64,000 bases of DNA, taken from positions 1 through 64,000 of the forward strand of contig CACZZZ010000011.1 in assembly GCA_902785825.1 (NCBI GenBank), written 5' to 3'. The notes beneath the pieces are model-generated. The model did not search any database and was not told the DNA's origin. It worked only from the letters and a program-made list of their open reading frames with translations. The stretch's first letter is position 1. Each line of letters starts with the position of its first letter. The DNA comes from an uncultured Bacteroidia bacterium (GTDB taxonomy: Bacteria > Bacteroidota > Bacteroidia > Bacteroidales > UBA932). Made by a program: the position numbers and the translations under genes. Below, in pieces: positions 17,035 to 26,671 of the stretch.

Positions 17035-20000
17035 CTACTTCCCGGCGAGACGGGCGTAGGTGCCGTAGCGGACCTTGGCGAACTCCTCGGTCAGGGTCAG
17101 GAGCTCCTGAGCCTTGTCCGGGAAGAGTTTGTACAGGGAAGCGAACCTGACCTCGCCCTTGAGGAAGTCCTGGAACTTGGTCCAGTCGGGTTCCTTGGAG
17201 TCGAGAGAGAACGGGTTCTTGCCCTGAGCCTCAAGATCCGGGTTGTACCTGTAGAGGTGCCAGTAACCGCAATCGACGGCGAGTTTCTCCTCCTTCTGGC
17301 TAAGTCCCATTCCGGCCTTCAGACCATGGTTGATACAAGGGGCATAAGCGATGATGAGGGAAGGTCCGTCATAAGCCTCGGCCTCCTTGATGGCGCTGAG
17401 GTACTGTGCGGGAGAGGCTCCCATAGCGACCTGGGCGACATAGACGTAGCCATAGCTGATGGCCATCATGCCGAGATCCTTCTTGCGGATCTTCTTACCG
17501 GAGGCGGCGAACTTGGCGATAGCGCCGGCAGGAGTTGATTTGGAACTCTGTCCACCAGTGTTGGAATAGACCTCGGTGTCGAGAACCAGGACGTTGACAT
17601 TCTTGCCGGAAGCGAGGACATGGTCCAGACCGCCGTAGCCGATGTCGTAGGCCCAACCGTCACCACCGAAGATCCACTGGCTGCGGGCGGCGATGAAACG
17701 CTTGTATTCGATAAGCCTTGAGCAGCAGTCGCACTTGCAATCCTCGGCGAGAGGAACGATCTTGTCAGCAACCTCACGGGTCACAGCGGCATTCTCCTTA
17801 TTGTCGAGCCACTGCTGGGCGAGAGCCTTGATCTCCTCGCCGCAGCAATCGCAGCTGAGGATTTGGGTCATGATGTTGGCCACAGTCTCACGGGCCCTGT
17901 CAGATCCGATCTTCATTCCAAGACCGAACTCGGCATTGTCCTCGAACAGGGAGTTCTGCCATGCCGGGCCATGTCCCTGGGCGTTGACGCAGTAAGGGGA
18001 GGCCGGGAAGGAAGCTCCGTAGATGGAGGAGCAACCTGTGGCGTTGGCAATCATCATCCTGTCTCCGAAGAGCTGGGTGATATTCTTGATGTAAGGGGTC
18101 TCACCGCAACCGGCGCAGGCTCCGCTGAACTCGAACAGAGGCTGGGCGAACTGGGAGTTCTTCACATTGGCGGCCTTGTTGACGACAGTGTCCTTGTAGC
18201 CGATCTTGCTGTGGAGCCAGTTGAAGTTCTCCTGCTCCTGATGCTGATCGAGGGCGGAAACCATGGTGAGGGCCTTCTCCTTGGCGGGGCAGACATCCAC
18301 GCAGTTGCCGCAACCGGTACAATCGTCCACGGAGGTGGCAAGGGCGAATGAATATTCCTTCAGGACAGCCTTTCCAGCGGCCTTCTTGACAGTGGCGGGA
18401 GCCTTTTCGGCCTCCTCTGCTGTGAGAAGGAACGGACGGATGGCGGCGTGAGGGCAGACGAATGCGCAGGTGTTGCACTGGATACACTTGTCAGGATCCC
18501 AGCTGGGCACCATGACGGCGACTCCGCGCTTCTCGTAAGCGGCGGTACCGGCAGGCATTGTTCCGTCCATGTAGGGGACGAAGGCGCTGACAGGCAGGGA
18601 GTCTCCGTTCTGTGAGTTGACCACGTCGGCGATCTCCTTGACGAAGGCGGGAGCCAGACGGTCCTTGTTCGGAGTCTCGAACTTGGCGCTGATCTCGGCC
18701 CACTCGGCGGGGATGGTAACCTCGGTATATTCACCACCGCGATCGACGGCGGCATAGTTCATATTCACGACATTCTCGCCCTTCTTGCCGTAGCTCTTGA
18801 CGATGGCGTCCTTCATGTACTTCACGGCCTCCTCGTAAGGAATGATTCCGGTGATCTTGAAGAAAGCGGACTGGAGGATCGTGTTGGTCCTGTTTCCGAG
18901 GCCGATCTCAGAGGCGATCTTGGTGGCGTTGATGATGTACAGCTTGATGTGCTTCTTGCCGATGACAGCCTTGACATTGTCAGGAATCCTCTTGACGGTC
19001 TCAGCCTCGTCCCACAGGGAGTTCAGAAGGAGGGTACCACCTTCCTTGATGCCCTTCAGCACGTCATATTTCTCAAGGTAGGAAGGCACGTGGCATGCCA
19101 CGAAGTCGGGAGTGCTCACAAGGTAAGGAGCCTTGATGGGCAGGTCACCGAAACGAAGGTGCGAGCAAGTGTAGCCGCCGGACTTCTTGGAATCGTAGTC
19201 GAAGTAAGCCTGGCAGTACTTAGGCGTGTGGCTTCCGATGATCTTGATGGTGTTCTTGTTGGCACCGACAGTACCGTCGGATCCGAGTCCGTAGAACTTG
19301 CACTCGGTCGTGCCGGGCTTGACGATAGAGATTTCCTCCTTGATCATGAGGGACTTGAAGGTCACGTCATCGACGATGCCGATGGTGAAGTCGTTCTTGG
19401 GCTCCTTGAGAGCGAGGTTGTCATAGACAGCGACGATCTGGGCGGGAGTGGTGTCCTTTGAGGACAGTCCATAACGGCCACCGATCACGAGAGGGGAGTC
19501 CTCCTTGCCCTGGAAGAGGGCCTTGACGTCGAGGAAGAGGGGCTCTCCGAGAGCTCCGGGCTCCTTGGTGCGGTCGAGGACGGCGATTCTCTTGACAGTC
19601 TTAGGGAGAACCTTCATGAAGTACTTCTCGGCGAAAGGCCTGTAGAGATGGACGGTGACAAGTCCGCACTTCTTGCCCTGGGAGGCGAGATAGTCGATTG
19701 TCTCCTTGATAGTCTCGGTGACGGATCCCATGGCGACGATGATGTTCTCAGCGTCGGGGGCTCCGTAATATGTGAACGGACGGTACTCGCGGCCTGTCAG
19801 CTCGCTGATCTCACCCATGTAGCGGGCGACGATGTCGGGAACTCCGGCATAGACGTTATTCCTTGACTCGACGGCCTGGAAATAGACGTCACCGTTCTGT
19901 GCGGTACCCCTGGTGACGGGAGCGTCAGGATTGAGGGCCCTCTCGCGGAAAGCCTTCAAAGACTTCTCGCTGACCATGCCCTTCAGGGCCTCCTCATCGA

Positions 20001-20562
20001 GAGCCTCGATCTTCTGGATCTCATGAGAGGTGCGGAAACCGTCAAAGAAGTGCAGGAAAGGAACGCTGGACTTGATAGCGGCGAGGTGGGCGACGGCGGC
20101 GATGTCCTGGGCCTCCTGGACGGAGCCGGAAGCGAGCAGGGCGAAGCCGGTCTGGCGGCATGCCATTACATCCTGGTGGTCTCCGAATATGGAGAGAGCG
20201 TGGGACGCAAGGGCACGGGCACTGACATGGAATACACCGGGGAGAAGCTCACCGGCGATCTTGTACATGTTAGGGATCATCAGGAGAAGACCCTGGGAAG
20301 CGGTGTAGGTGGTGGTGAGCACACCGGCCTGAAGGGAACCGTGGACGGCTCCAGAGGCACCGGCCTCACTTTCCATCTCAGTCACGCTGACAGTCTCGCC
20401 CCAGAGGTTCTTTTTTCCGTGGGCAGCCCATTCGTCGATGTTCTCCGCCATGGGAGAAGAGGGAGTGATAGGGTAAATGCAGGCGTTCTCGCTGAAAAGG
20501 TAAGCGACATTTGCGACTGCGGTGTTACCATCACAAGTGATGAATTTCTTTTCTTTTGCCAT
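17035..20562 (-). CDS. nifJ: Pyruvate:ferredoxin (flavodoxin) oxidoreductase
   Basis: 1175 aa, the full length of the homodimeric single-chain enzyme that oxidises pyruvate to acetyl-CoA and CO2 while reducing ferredoxin. The N-terminal TPP-pyrimidine domain begins with AYLFSENACIYPITPSSPMAE. Two 4Fe-4S motifs sit near residues 695 (CIQCNTCAFVCP) and 748 (CTGCGNCVDVCP). A third cluster region starts at CAGCGETPY, and the TPP-diphosphate site GGDGWAYDIGYGG lies near residue 965. It marks a strictly anaerobic metabolism; the ferredoxin at 9266 is a likely acceptor. It lies 23 bp downstream of fabD on the same strand, linking acetyl-CoA supply and fatty-acid synthesis. Confidence 0.95.
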   Translation of the reverse strand: MAKEKKFITCDGNTAVANVAYLFSENACIYPITPSSPMAENIDEWAAHGKKNLWGETVSVTEMESEAGASGAVHGSLQAGVLTTTYTASQGLLLMIPNMYKIAGELLPGVFHVSARALASHALSIFGDHQDVMACRQTGFALLASGSVQEAQDIAAVAHLAAIKSSVPFLHFFDGFRTSHEIQKIEALDEEALKGMVSEKSLKAFRERALNPDAPVTRGTAQNGDVYFQAVESRNNVYAGVPDIVARYMGEISELTGREYRPFTYYGAPDAENIIVAMGSVTETIKETIDYLASQGKKCGLVTVHLYRPFAEKYFMKVLPKTVKRIAVLDRTKEPGALGEPLFLDVKALFQGKEDSPLVIGGRYGLSSKDTTPAQIVAVYDNLALKEPKNDFTIGIVDDVTFKSLMIKEEISIVKPGTTECKFYGLGSDGTVGANKNTIKIIGSHTPKYCQAYFDYDSKKSGGYTCSHLRFGDLPIKAPYLVSTPDFVACHVPSYLEKYDVLKGIKEGGTLLLNSLWDEAETVKRIPDNVKAVIGKKHIKLYIINATKIASEIGLGNRTNTILQSAFFKITGIIPYEEAVKYMKDAIVKSYGKKGENVVNMNYAAVDRGGEYTEVTIPAEWAEISAKFETPNKDRLAPAFVKEIADVVNSQNGDSLPVSAFVPYMDGTMPAGTAAYEKRGVAVMVPSWDPDKCIQCNTCAFVCPHAAIRPFLLTAEEAEKAPATVKKAAGKAVLKEYSFALATSVDDCTGCGNCVDVCPAKEKALTMVSALDQHQEQENFNWLHSKIGYKDTVVNKAANVKNSQFAQPLFEFSGACAGCGETPYIKNITQLFGDRMMIANATGCSSIYGASFPASPYCVNAQGHGPAWQNSLFEDNAEFGLGMKIGSDRARETVANIMTQILSCDCCGEEIKALAQQWLDNKENAAVTREVADKIVPLAEDCKCDCCSRLIEYKRFIAARSQWIFGGDGWAYDIGYGGLDHVLASGKNVNVLVLDTEVYSNTGGQSSKSTPAGAIAKFAASGKKIRKKDLGMMAISYGYVYVAQVAMGASPAQYLSAIKEAEAYDGPSLIIAYAPCINHGLKAGMGLSQKEEKLAVDCGYWHLYRYNPDLEAQGKNPFSLDSKEPDWTKFQDFLKGEVRFASLYKLFPDKAQELLTLTEEFAKVRYGTYARLAGK

Positions 20563-20585
20563 ATCGTTAAAAAAATGAATATTCG

Positions 20586-21479
20586 TTAAAGAGATGAAAG
20601 TCCTTCGATGACAATGCCTTCCGTGCCTCCGGAGATTCTTTTGACAAGGCCTTGGAGGACTGTGCCGGGACCGATCTCCATAAAGTAGCCTGCTCCGTCA
20701 GCGAGCATATTCTCGACAGTGGCGGTCCACCTTACTGGAGAGGTCAGCTGCTTTAGCAGGTTCTCCTTGATAAGGACAGGATCTGTCGTGGGGGCGGCGG
20801 TGACATTCTGGTAGATGGGGCAGACAGGGGCCACGATCTCAGTCCGCTCTATGGCCTTTCCGAGCTCGACCCTAGCGGGCTCCATGAGAGGGGAGTGGAA
20901 AGCTCCGCCAACCTGGAGGGGAAGAGCCCTCTTGGCTCCGGCGGCTTTCGCGGCCTCACAGGCCTTCTCGATAGCCTCTTTCTCTCCGGAAATGACTATC
21001 TGGCCGTGACAGTTGAAGTTGGCGGGAATGACAATTCCCTCGACGCCGGCGCAGATTTCCTCGACCTTCTCGTCCGGAAGTCCGATGATGGCGGCCATGC
21101 CACCGGGCACCTTCTCGCAGCATTTCTGCATCTCTGTGGCCCTAATTGAGACAAGCCTCAGGGCATCCTCAAACGCCATGGCGCCAGCCGCCGCGAGGGC
21201 GGAAAACTCTCCGAGGGAGTGACCGGCGACCATGTCGGGGGCAAAACCATCGTAGCACTTTGCCAAAACCACAGAATGGAGGAATATGGCGGGCTGGGTG
21301 ACCTTCGTGGCTTTCAGGTCGTCAGCCGTGCCGTTAAACATGATGTCTGTTATCTTGAAACCGAGGACCTCATCAGCCCTGTCCAGCAGCTCTTTACCTT
21401 TCGCTCCGCTTTCGTAGAGATCCTTCGCCATACCGGGGAACTGCGACCCTTGGCCTGGAAATACATATGCTTTTTTCAT
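20586..21479 (-). CDS. fabD: Malonyl-CoA:ACP transacylase
   Basis: 297 aa, loading malonyl groups onto acyl carrier protein for fatty-acid synthesis in the cytoplasm. It shows FPGQGSQFPGM at the start, the nucleophile motif GHSLGE (Ser88), the Arg of the substrate salt bridge in SIRATEMQ, and the catalytic His in GAFHSPLM. The ATG at 21479 is chosen over the upstream in-frame TTG at 21488 because MKKAYVFPGQG is the usual start. It is first in a two-gene unit with nifJ. An 8-bp TATTTTTG box on the minus strand at 21493-21486 is too close to the ATG to be a convincing promoter. Confidence 0.93.
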   Translation of the reverse strand: MKKAYVFPGQGSQFPGMAKDLYESGAKGKELLDRADEVLGFKITDIMFNGTADDLKATKVTQPAIFLHSVVLAKCYDGFAPDMVAGHSLGEFSALAAAGAMAFEDALRLVSIRATEMQKCCEKVPGGMAAIIGLPDEKVEEICAGVEGIVIPANFNCHGQIVISGEKEAIEKACEAAKAAGAKRALPLQVGGAFHSPLMEPARVELGKAIERTEIVAPVCPIYQNVTAAPTTDPVLIKENLLKQLTSPVRWTATVENMLADGAGYFMEIGPGTVLQGLVKRISGGTEGIVIEGLSSL

Positions 21480-21548
21480 ATCTGACAAAAATACAACTTA
21501 TTCTTTGAATATCCGAGAATAAAAATTCCTATTTTGATTACAATTTAG

Positions 21549-21578
21549 TATTTTTGCAACCGGTTTCAAAAAAACCGG
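21549..21578 (+). promoter_or_regulatory. -7 box and leader hairpin of the tRNA-Arg gene
   Basis: TATTTTTG at 21549-21556 matches TAnnTTTG. It is followed by a leader hairpin (CCGGTTT 21560-21566 with AAACCGG 21572-21578) lying between the promoter and the 5' end of the tRNA. No clear -33 box is seen. Confidence 0.45.
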
Positions 21579-21583
21579 AAACC

Positions 21584-21655
21584 GCCCCCATAGTTTAATG
21601 GATAGAATTTAGGATTCCGGTTCCTACGATTGGCGTTCGATTCGCCATGGGGGTA
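21584..21655 (+). tRNA. tRNA-Arg (anticodon CCG)
   Basis: A complete cloverleaf can be drawn. The acceptor is GCCCCCA with TGGGGGT (one G.T pair). The anticodon stem TAGGA/TCCTA encloses loop TTCCGGT, with anticodon CCG at 21617-21619. The T stem TGGCG/CGCCA encloses loop TTCGATT, and the discriminator is A at 21655. No CCA is encoded. It reads CGG codons. Confidence 0.92.
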
Positions 21656-21690
21656 CGAGAAAAGGCGGCAAAAGCCGCCTTTTCTCGTAC
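21653..21690 (+). terminator. Terminator with a perfect 17-bp stem overlapping the tRNA-Arg 3' end
   Basis: GTACGAGAAAAGGCGGC (21653-21669) and its exact complement (21674-21690) enclose an AAAA loop. The U-tract is inside the distal arm (GCCGCCTTTT). The first three bases of the stem are the last three bases of the tRNA. Confidence 0.8.
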
Positions 21691-21702
21691 CTTGGGGGAT
21701 AA

Positions 21703-21840
21703 TCCATCGTCATTCCGATTCTGTCTCTTGTCGTAGGGCTTTCTTTCCCTCCGTTTATCCTGGCCATAATAATGGTTGTGATTGAGTCGCTTTTCTCATT
21801 CTTCCTATTCAGGGAGTGCGAGAGTCTCAACCTGTCTTAG
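21703..21840 (+). pseudogene. Remnant of a membrane-protein gene (C-terminal scrap)
   Basis: An open frame of 45 codons without a start, running from a TAA to a TAG, translates to a strikingly hydrophobic peptide. It begins SIVIPILSLVVGLSFPP, continues FILAIIMVVIESLFSFFL, and ends in a polar tail RECESLNLS. This looks like the last two transmembrane helices of a lost transporter or permease. The rest of the 277-bp gap after the tRNA terminator shows nothing else clear. Confidence 0.35.
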
Positions 21841-21932
21841 GCAAGGTATTTGTTTATTTTGTGAAGTATGGCTAAATTCGTGGCGTTTAAAGAAAGAACG
21901 TTTATTTTTTATATTTATTTTTTAAAGCAAGA

Positions 21933-22559
21933 ATGAAAATGAAAAGAATTATCACTCTTATCGCGGCTGCGGTCATGATGACCATCGCCACGAACTCTTT
22001 CGCCCAGATGCAGGTGGGCGCCGGTTACCTCCATTCCAATGAGTCGATTTCAATGAAGGGAACTGACCTCGGTGATATCGGCACTAACGGAGCTTATGCA
22101 GGTTTTTCCTACAACCTTCCTATCGCCGGTACTTTCGGCATCGCTCCCGGTCTGTATTATTCACTCCTCATGTCCAACGAGAGCACCAGTTTTGGCAGTG
22201 TTAACCTCGGTTCCAAGATGAGAGAGCATTACGTGAATGTGCCCGTGTATTTCAATTTCGGATTCAATCTCGGCGAGAGCTCCAAGCTCTTCATTTTCGC
22301 GGGTCCTACCGCCCAGTTCGGAATCGCTTCATCAAGCGAGCTTTCCGCCGCTGGCATTTCCTCTGGCAAGTTTGACAGGTTCAAGGACGGCAACCTCAGC
22401 CGTACCAACGTCCTTCTCGGTGGTGGAATTGGCCTGAACATCAGCAAGATCCAGATTACCCTCGGATACGACCAGGGTCTCTTCAACCTTGACACTTCCG
22501 ACGACGGTACCAAGATCATCAAGAGCTACGCCAAGGCTGGCATCGCTTACCTCTTCTAA
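21933..22559 (+). CDS. Outer-membrane beta-barrel (porin family) protein
   Basis: 208 aa with a Sec signal peptide (MKMKRIITLIAAAVMMTIATNSFAQ). The remainder is alternating amphipathic strands with Gly/aromatic turns and a C-terminal aromatic residue (KAGIAYLF), the classic signature for BAM-inserted eight-stranded barrels of the OMP_b-brl family. Strand-like blocks include VGAGYLHSNESIS, GAYAGFSYNLP and VLLGGGIGLNI. The cargo or role is unknown. It is a single gene upstream of, and convergent with, the peptidase/barrel operon. Confidence 0.82.
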   Translation: MKMKRIITLIAAAVMMTIATNSFAQMQVGAGYLHSNESISMKGTDLGDIGTNGAYAGFSYNLPIAGTFGIAPGLYYSLLMSNESTSFGSVNLGSKMREHYVNVPVYFNFGFNLGESSKLFIFAGPTAQFGIASSSELSAAGISSGKFDRFKDGNLSRTNVLLGGGIGLNISKIQITLGYDQGLFNLDTSDDGTKIIKSYAKAGIAYLF

Positions 22560-22572
22560 GAAATACGGGAAT

Positions 22573-24378
22573 TTAGAAATTCCATTTGAATCCTAGCAGG
22601 ATGAGCCTCCGGTTCATCCTGCTTTCTTCTTCCCATGAGTCGGAAAAGTCTTCGGATAAGACTTTCACGACTTTTTTCCTGTCCAGCAGGTCTCTTCCGT
22701 CGAGGGAGAGGGTGATCTTGCCGAGGCGCTTGGATATCCTCGCGTTGACGGAGACATACTCCTTGATGATCGAGTAGAATGTGACGATATCGCCTTGATA
22801 AGTTCCGCTGGCGGAGAAGTCCCAACCATGTCCTGGATGGAAACCGGCATCGGCTCTCATGATCCAGCGGTGGGTGTCTTTGATCATGTCTCCGCTCCCG
22901 TACTTGTGACGGCGCTCCTGGAGATAGTCCGCTTTAAGGGAGCCGGTGATTTTTTTGCCGTTCCATGAGACTCCCGCCTGCTGGCCGAAGCTGTCGCCAT
23001 AAGCCGTGTTGTCCCATCTGAAGACAGTGTAGGATCTCCCGTCGACTATCTCGTCGGTGAAAAACTGCTCGATCTCGTCGCTGGTGTGGGCAAGAGTGGA
23101 ACGGGAGGTGAATCGGAATCTCTTGATAGTCAACTGATAATCAAGAAACCCCGAGGTCCTGACCGTCGGGTTGAGATCAGGATCGCCCCTGAACACCTGC
23201 CCCTCGATCGCACCCTGGCGGTCATACCAGCAGATTTGCTGATAAGAAGGGTGGGTGATGGAACGTGAAGCGCCGGCAGTGATGTTATGGGCGGGAGTGG
23301 GCTTCCAGAAGAACTGGACACTACCGATCGTGGACGGTGGCCTCCAATTGACCTCATGGTCTTTCCCCTTGTCAGTCAGGTAGTTCCCGTATTGCTGGAA
23401 AGTGGTGTTGAGGTCGGCGCCATATTTCTTCTTGTGGTAACTAAGCCTTATGTTTGGCTCAGCGAATATCTCTATGTAATTGAAGTTTTCCCTGAGCCTT
23501 AAGCTGTCCCGCCACTCATTTTCTCCAATCTCAATGGCGCCGCTGTAATGGTCCAAGAGATGGCTTCCCCTCATCCTTATACCGGCTTCCGCGACGAGGG
23601 AAGGGATTCCGGCCAGTGTGGAATCCCTGAATGTGAAAGATACTCCGGAATTATAGCGGTTGTTGTGGGGCGTCAACCTGTACGTGTCTCCTATCCTCAG
23701 ATTCTCTATTTCGATATCACCTTCCACGAAAGCTTCCGCCCATTCTGACGTTTTCCTCTCCATGGATGCCCCGGCGTCGAAGGATGTGTGGAAGGAGAAA
23801 CGCGTCTCCCGCAAGAAATGACTTGAATTGAAGTTGATAGAGGAGGAATACCCTGTCGTTTTCCTCTCTTCAACGCGTAAGTCGGCGGTGCTCGTGCTCA
23901 TCAACTTGATTTTAGCGGTGTTGTTCTCGACTATGCCGTGATTGGGACTCACAGATGCCCTGACGGAATACGAGTTTCTTTTGTCAGGATTCCACCTCGC
24001 TCCGGCGTTGAAGAATCCGGATCTGGCCTTGCTGCTCTCTTCATTCCAGATAACACCGAAGAAGGTTCTGTTCAAGACGATCCTGGTCTTGTCAGTGATG
24101 TTTTTCTCGAACCCGGTCCCGATCGAGGTGTTGAACTGGAATGTGGGTTTCTTGTATGAAAGATTCAAAGTCCCGTTCTCAGTCAGGCGGGTGTTATTCA
24201 TTGTCATTTTACTCCAATCAATGAAGCCTACGCCTGAGGTGAGGTTAAAGTCTCCTGACCATTTTCCGACCCTGACTTTGGCGGTGTCTTTACTTGCTGG
24301 CATAGCGCCAACCCTGACCGGCAAAGCTCCGGCCAGGGATAGCATTAAAATGATATTCAATAACTTCCGGAAACGCAT
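22573..24378 (-). CDS. Plug-less outer-membrane beta-barrel of the TonB-receptor type
   Basis: 601 aa with a signal peptide (MRFRKLLNIILMLSLAGALP...). The whole mature chain reads as C-terminal barrel strands of the outer-membrane beta-barrel family seen at the end of many Bacteroidota TonB-dependent receptors, including FRGDPDLNPTVRT and the terminal aromatic GFKWNF. No carboxypeptidase-like domain, TonB box or plug domain is present, so it cannot be a standard gated receptor. Its ATG directly follows the TAA of the S9 peptidase gene (TAAATG), which indicates co-translation. It could be a peptide pore, a fragment of an ancestral receptor, or an anchoring barrel for the peptidase. Confidence 0.7.
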   Translation of the reverse strand: MRFRKLLNIILMLSLAGALPVRVGAMPASKDTAKVRVGKWSGDFNLTSGVGFIDWSKMTMNNTRLTENGTLNLSYKKPTFQFNTSIGTGFEKNITDKTRIVLNRTFFGVIWNEESSKARSGFFNAGARWNPDKRNSYSVRASVSPNHGIVENNTAKIKLMSTSTADLRVEERKTTGYSSSINFNSSHFLRETRFSFHTSFDAGASMERKTSEWAEAFVEGDIEIENLRIGDTYRLTPHNNRYNSGVSFTFRDSTLAGIPSLVAEAGIRMRGSHLLDHYSGAIEIGENEWRDSLRLRENFNYIEIFAEPNIRLSYHKKKYGADLNTTFQQYGNYLTDKGKDHEVNWRPPSTIGSVQFFWKPTPAHNITAGASRSITHPSYQQICWYDRQGAIEGQVFRGDPDLNPTVRTSGFLDYQLTIKRFRFTSRSTLAHTSDEIEQFFTDEIVDGRSYTVFRWDNTAYGDSFGQQAGVSWNGKKITGSLKADYLQERRHKYGSGDMIKDTHRWIMRADAGFHPGHGWDFSASGTYQGDIVTFYSIIKEYVSVNARISKRLGKITLSLDGRDLLDRKKVVKVLSEDFSDSWEEESRMNRRLILLGFKWNF

Positions 24379-26667
24379 TTACTTGCACCAACGATCCAGC
24401 CAGTCGAAGTAGCAGCGATGCCAAAACAGCGCGTTCTGAGGCTGCAGGATCCAGTGGTTCTCCTCCGGGAATACGACCAGCTTGGAAGGAACACCCATCA
24501 TCTGGGCCGTGTTGAAAGCGGCCATTCCCTGATCGTACGGAATGCGATAGTCCATCATGCCATGGATGCAGAGGATCGGCGTGTGCCATTTCGTGACATT
24601 GGCGGCAGGGGAGTTGGAGTAGTGGCGCTGGGCTTTAGGCGTGTCGCTCCAAGGCGAGCCAGCCTGTTGGAGACCTCCGAAGGTCTTCCCGTCACCCTTG
24701 GGACCCATCTGGCCGGGAGTGTATGAATATTCGGTCAGACCACCGTTGTCCCAGTTGGGGAACCACATCTCCTCGGTCTCGTAGTACATGTATTTCTCAT
24801 CGAATATTCCCGCATGGGCGATGAAGCAGTCGTAGGTGTCGCCATGGATGCCGGCCATGTAGTAAACGCTGAATCCGCCGTATGAGGCACCGCAGGCGGC
24901 CAGTTTGCCGACGTAAGGTTCCTTCTTCATCTCACGAGCGGCGCTCAGGTAGTCCTGCATGTTGATGCCGATGTAGTCTCCGCTGATCTGCTCACACCAT
25001 TCCTGCCCGAAGGCGGTCGTGCCGCGGCGGTTAGGCAGAATCACGATGTAGCCCTGGGAGGCCATCAGACGATAGTTCCAGCGATAGCTCCATCCCTGGC
25101 TCAGAGTTCCCTGGGGACCGCCCAGGAATATCTCGATAGCGGGGTAAACTATCGTGGAATCGAATTTCGGGGGATAGAGGACCCAAGTCAACATTTTCTT
25201 GCCATCAACAGTGGTGATCCATCTCTCCTGGATGTCGCAGGACTCAAGTTGGCCGATTATATGCCCGTTCTCATCGGAAATCCTTCCGAAAGAGCCGTCC
25301 TCTTCTTTCACGGCTACAAGCTCTGTAGGGAACTCCATGGAGGCATAGCTGGCGAGCAATGTCCCGTCCACGACAGCGAATGGTGAATTGAAATCGTACC
25401 AAGCGTCATTCGGAGTGATTCGCAGGGGCTCCACGGCTATGTCGGTGTGAGCCTCAGCAGTTGAACTGCCGGTGACAGCATCTACCTTGTAAATGGCCTG
25501 GAGACCTTCAGTCAGAGCATTGAAATAGATATACTTCGAGTCTTCGGACCAGACCGGTCCTGCGGCGTTGTACTTGAAGTTGGCGGTCAACTCGCGGATG
25601 TCAGAGACTTTTACCTCCGTCTGTCCATCGGACTCGACAGGGTTGTCAACAGTGGCGACGAATAAGCGGGTCTTGTCGGCCTCATAGCCGTCACGCGCCA
25701 TGCTTAGGAAAGCGATGTGTTTGCCGTCAGGGCTCCATACAGGATCAGTGTCATAACCGCCCCCCATCGGGATGCGGACTGTCTGCCCGGTCACTATCTT
25801 ATAGATGTAAATCTCTGTGTCTGTGGAGAAAGCATACTCCCTTCCTGTCTCCTTCTTCTTGCAAGAATATGCCACCATTTGTCCGTCGGGGCTCCAGGAG
25901 ACTTGGTCAAGACCTCCGAATGGCTCCAAAGGAAGCTCGTATTTGCCCGCGTCTTCTCCGAGAATATTCATGGAATTGTCTCCTGTGACCATTGTCCCCT
26001 CGGAAAGCGGGGCGACATAAGTCTGCGGGCGCTCAGTCACCCAATGGTCCCAGTGGCGGTACATAAGATCCTCTGTGACATAGGCTTTGGCCTTGTCCAG
26101 TCCCTTGTCGAAGTCCTGCGGAGTCTTGACCGGCCCGGGAACCGTGCTGACGTAGAGTACCTGCGACTCGTCAGGGCTGATGGCGAACTCTCCCATGCCA
26201 TCTTTTACGTCGCTGAGTACCTTACCCTCACCGATGGCGGGATTGCCTCCGGTCACGGTGAAAGGAGCCTTGCGCAGCTGGCCTCCCTGAAGGTAGTAGA
26301 TGGAATTCCCATCATTGCTCCAGCGAGCGTTGGACACGCTTTTGCCCTCTTTGGTAAGTTGGATCTTGTCTCCGAAAGCAAGACCGTTCTCATCCTTGGT
26401 GACTTCCTGGACGAAGAGGTTCCTGCAGGAACGGTTGTCCTCGATCGAGGTGTAACTGACCCCATAGAGGATCCATCTCCCGTCGGGAGAAAGTTGGGGG
26501 TCTGAAAGCCTTCCTAAGGAAAGCAGGATCTCCGGGGTCATAACCCCGTTCTCGGCCTTGATTTCTGAAGGGCCGATGTAGGCGCCGTTTCCGGCCGGCT
26601 CTTTCTGAGCGCATCCCATAATCATCATAGCAGTTGCCGCCGCAATGGCGAATGACTTGGTTCTCAT
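24379..26667 (-). CDS. S9 family (prolyl oligopeptidase-type) lipoprotein peptidase
   Basis: 762 aa from the ATG at 26667, where the lipoprotein signal MRTKSFAIAAATAMMIMGC begins (lipidated Cys19). The N-terminal two-thirds is a WD40-like/TolB-like propeller with repeated SPDGRWILYG and SPDGKHIAFLS blocks. The C-terminal alpha/beta hydrolase domain has nucleophile motif GASYGG (Ser595) and His738 in ENHWIL. It resembles dipeptidyl-peptidase-like aminopeptidases working at the cell surface or in the periplasm. It sits 4 bp downstream of a WYL regulator and abuts the plug-less barrel gene. Confidence 0.88.
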   Translation of the reverse strand: MRTKSFAIAAATAMMIMGCAQKEPAGNGAYIGPSEIKAENGVMTPEILLSLGRLSDPQLSPDGRWILYGVSYTSIEDNRSCRNLFVQEVTKDENGLAFGDKIQLTKEGKSVSNARWSNDGNSIYYLQGGQLRKAPFTVTGGNPAIGEGKVLSDVKDGMGEFAISPDESQVLYVSTVPGPVKTPQDFDKGLDKAKAYVTEDLMYRHWDHWVTERPQTYVAPLSEGTMVTGDNSMNILGEDAGKYELPLEPFGGLDQVSWSPDGQMVAYSCKKKETGREYAFSTDTEIYIYKIVTGQTVRIPMGGGYDTDPVWSPDGKHIAFLSMARDGYEADKTRLFVATVDNPVESDGQTEVKVSDIRELTANFKYNAAGPVWSEDSKYIYFNALTEGLQAIYKVDAVTGSSTAEAHTDIAVEPLRITPNDAWYDFNSPFAVVDGTLLASYASMEFPTELVAVKEEDGSFGRISDENGHIIGQLESCDIQERWITTVDGKKMLTWVLYPPKFDSTIVYPAIEIFLGGPQGTLSQGWSYRWNYRLMASQGYIVILPNRRGTTAFGQEWCEQISGDYIGINMQDYLSAAREMKKEPYVGKLAACGASYGGFSVYYMAGIHGDTYDCFIAHAGIFDEKYMYYETEEMWFPNWDNGGLTEYSYTPGQMGPKGDGKTFGGLQQAGSPWSDTPKAQRHYSNSPAANVTKWHTPILCIHGMMDYRIPYDQGMAAFNTAQMMGVPSKLVVFPEENHWILQPQNALFWHRCYFDWLDRWCK

Positions 26668-26671
26668 AATA

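Noticed and set aside
21486..21493. TATTTTTG as the fabD promoter
   Set aside because: The predicted start would fall on the ATG and there is no -33 element at the right distance.
21624..21830. A 68-aa minus-strand protein overlapping tRNA-Arg
   Set aside because: It reads through the antisense of a tRNA and its terminator, which makes real coding very unlikely.
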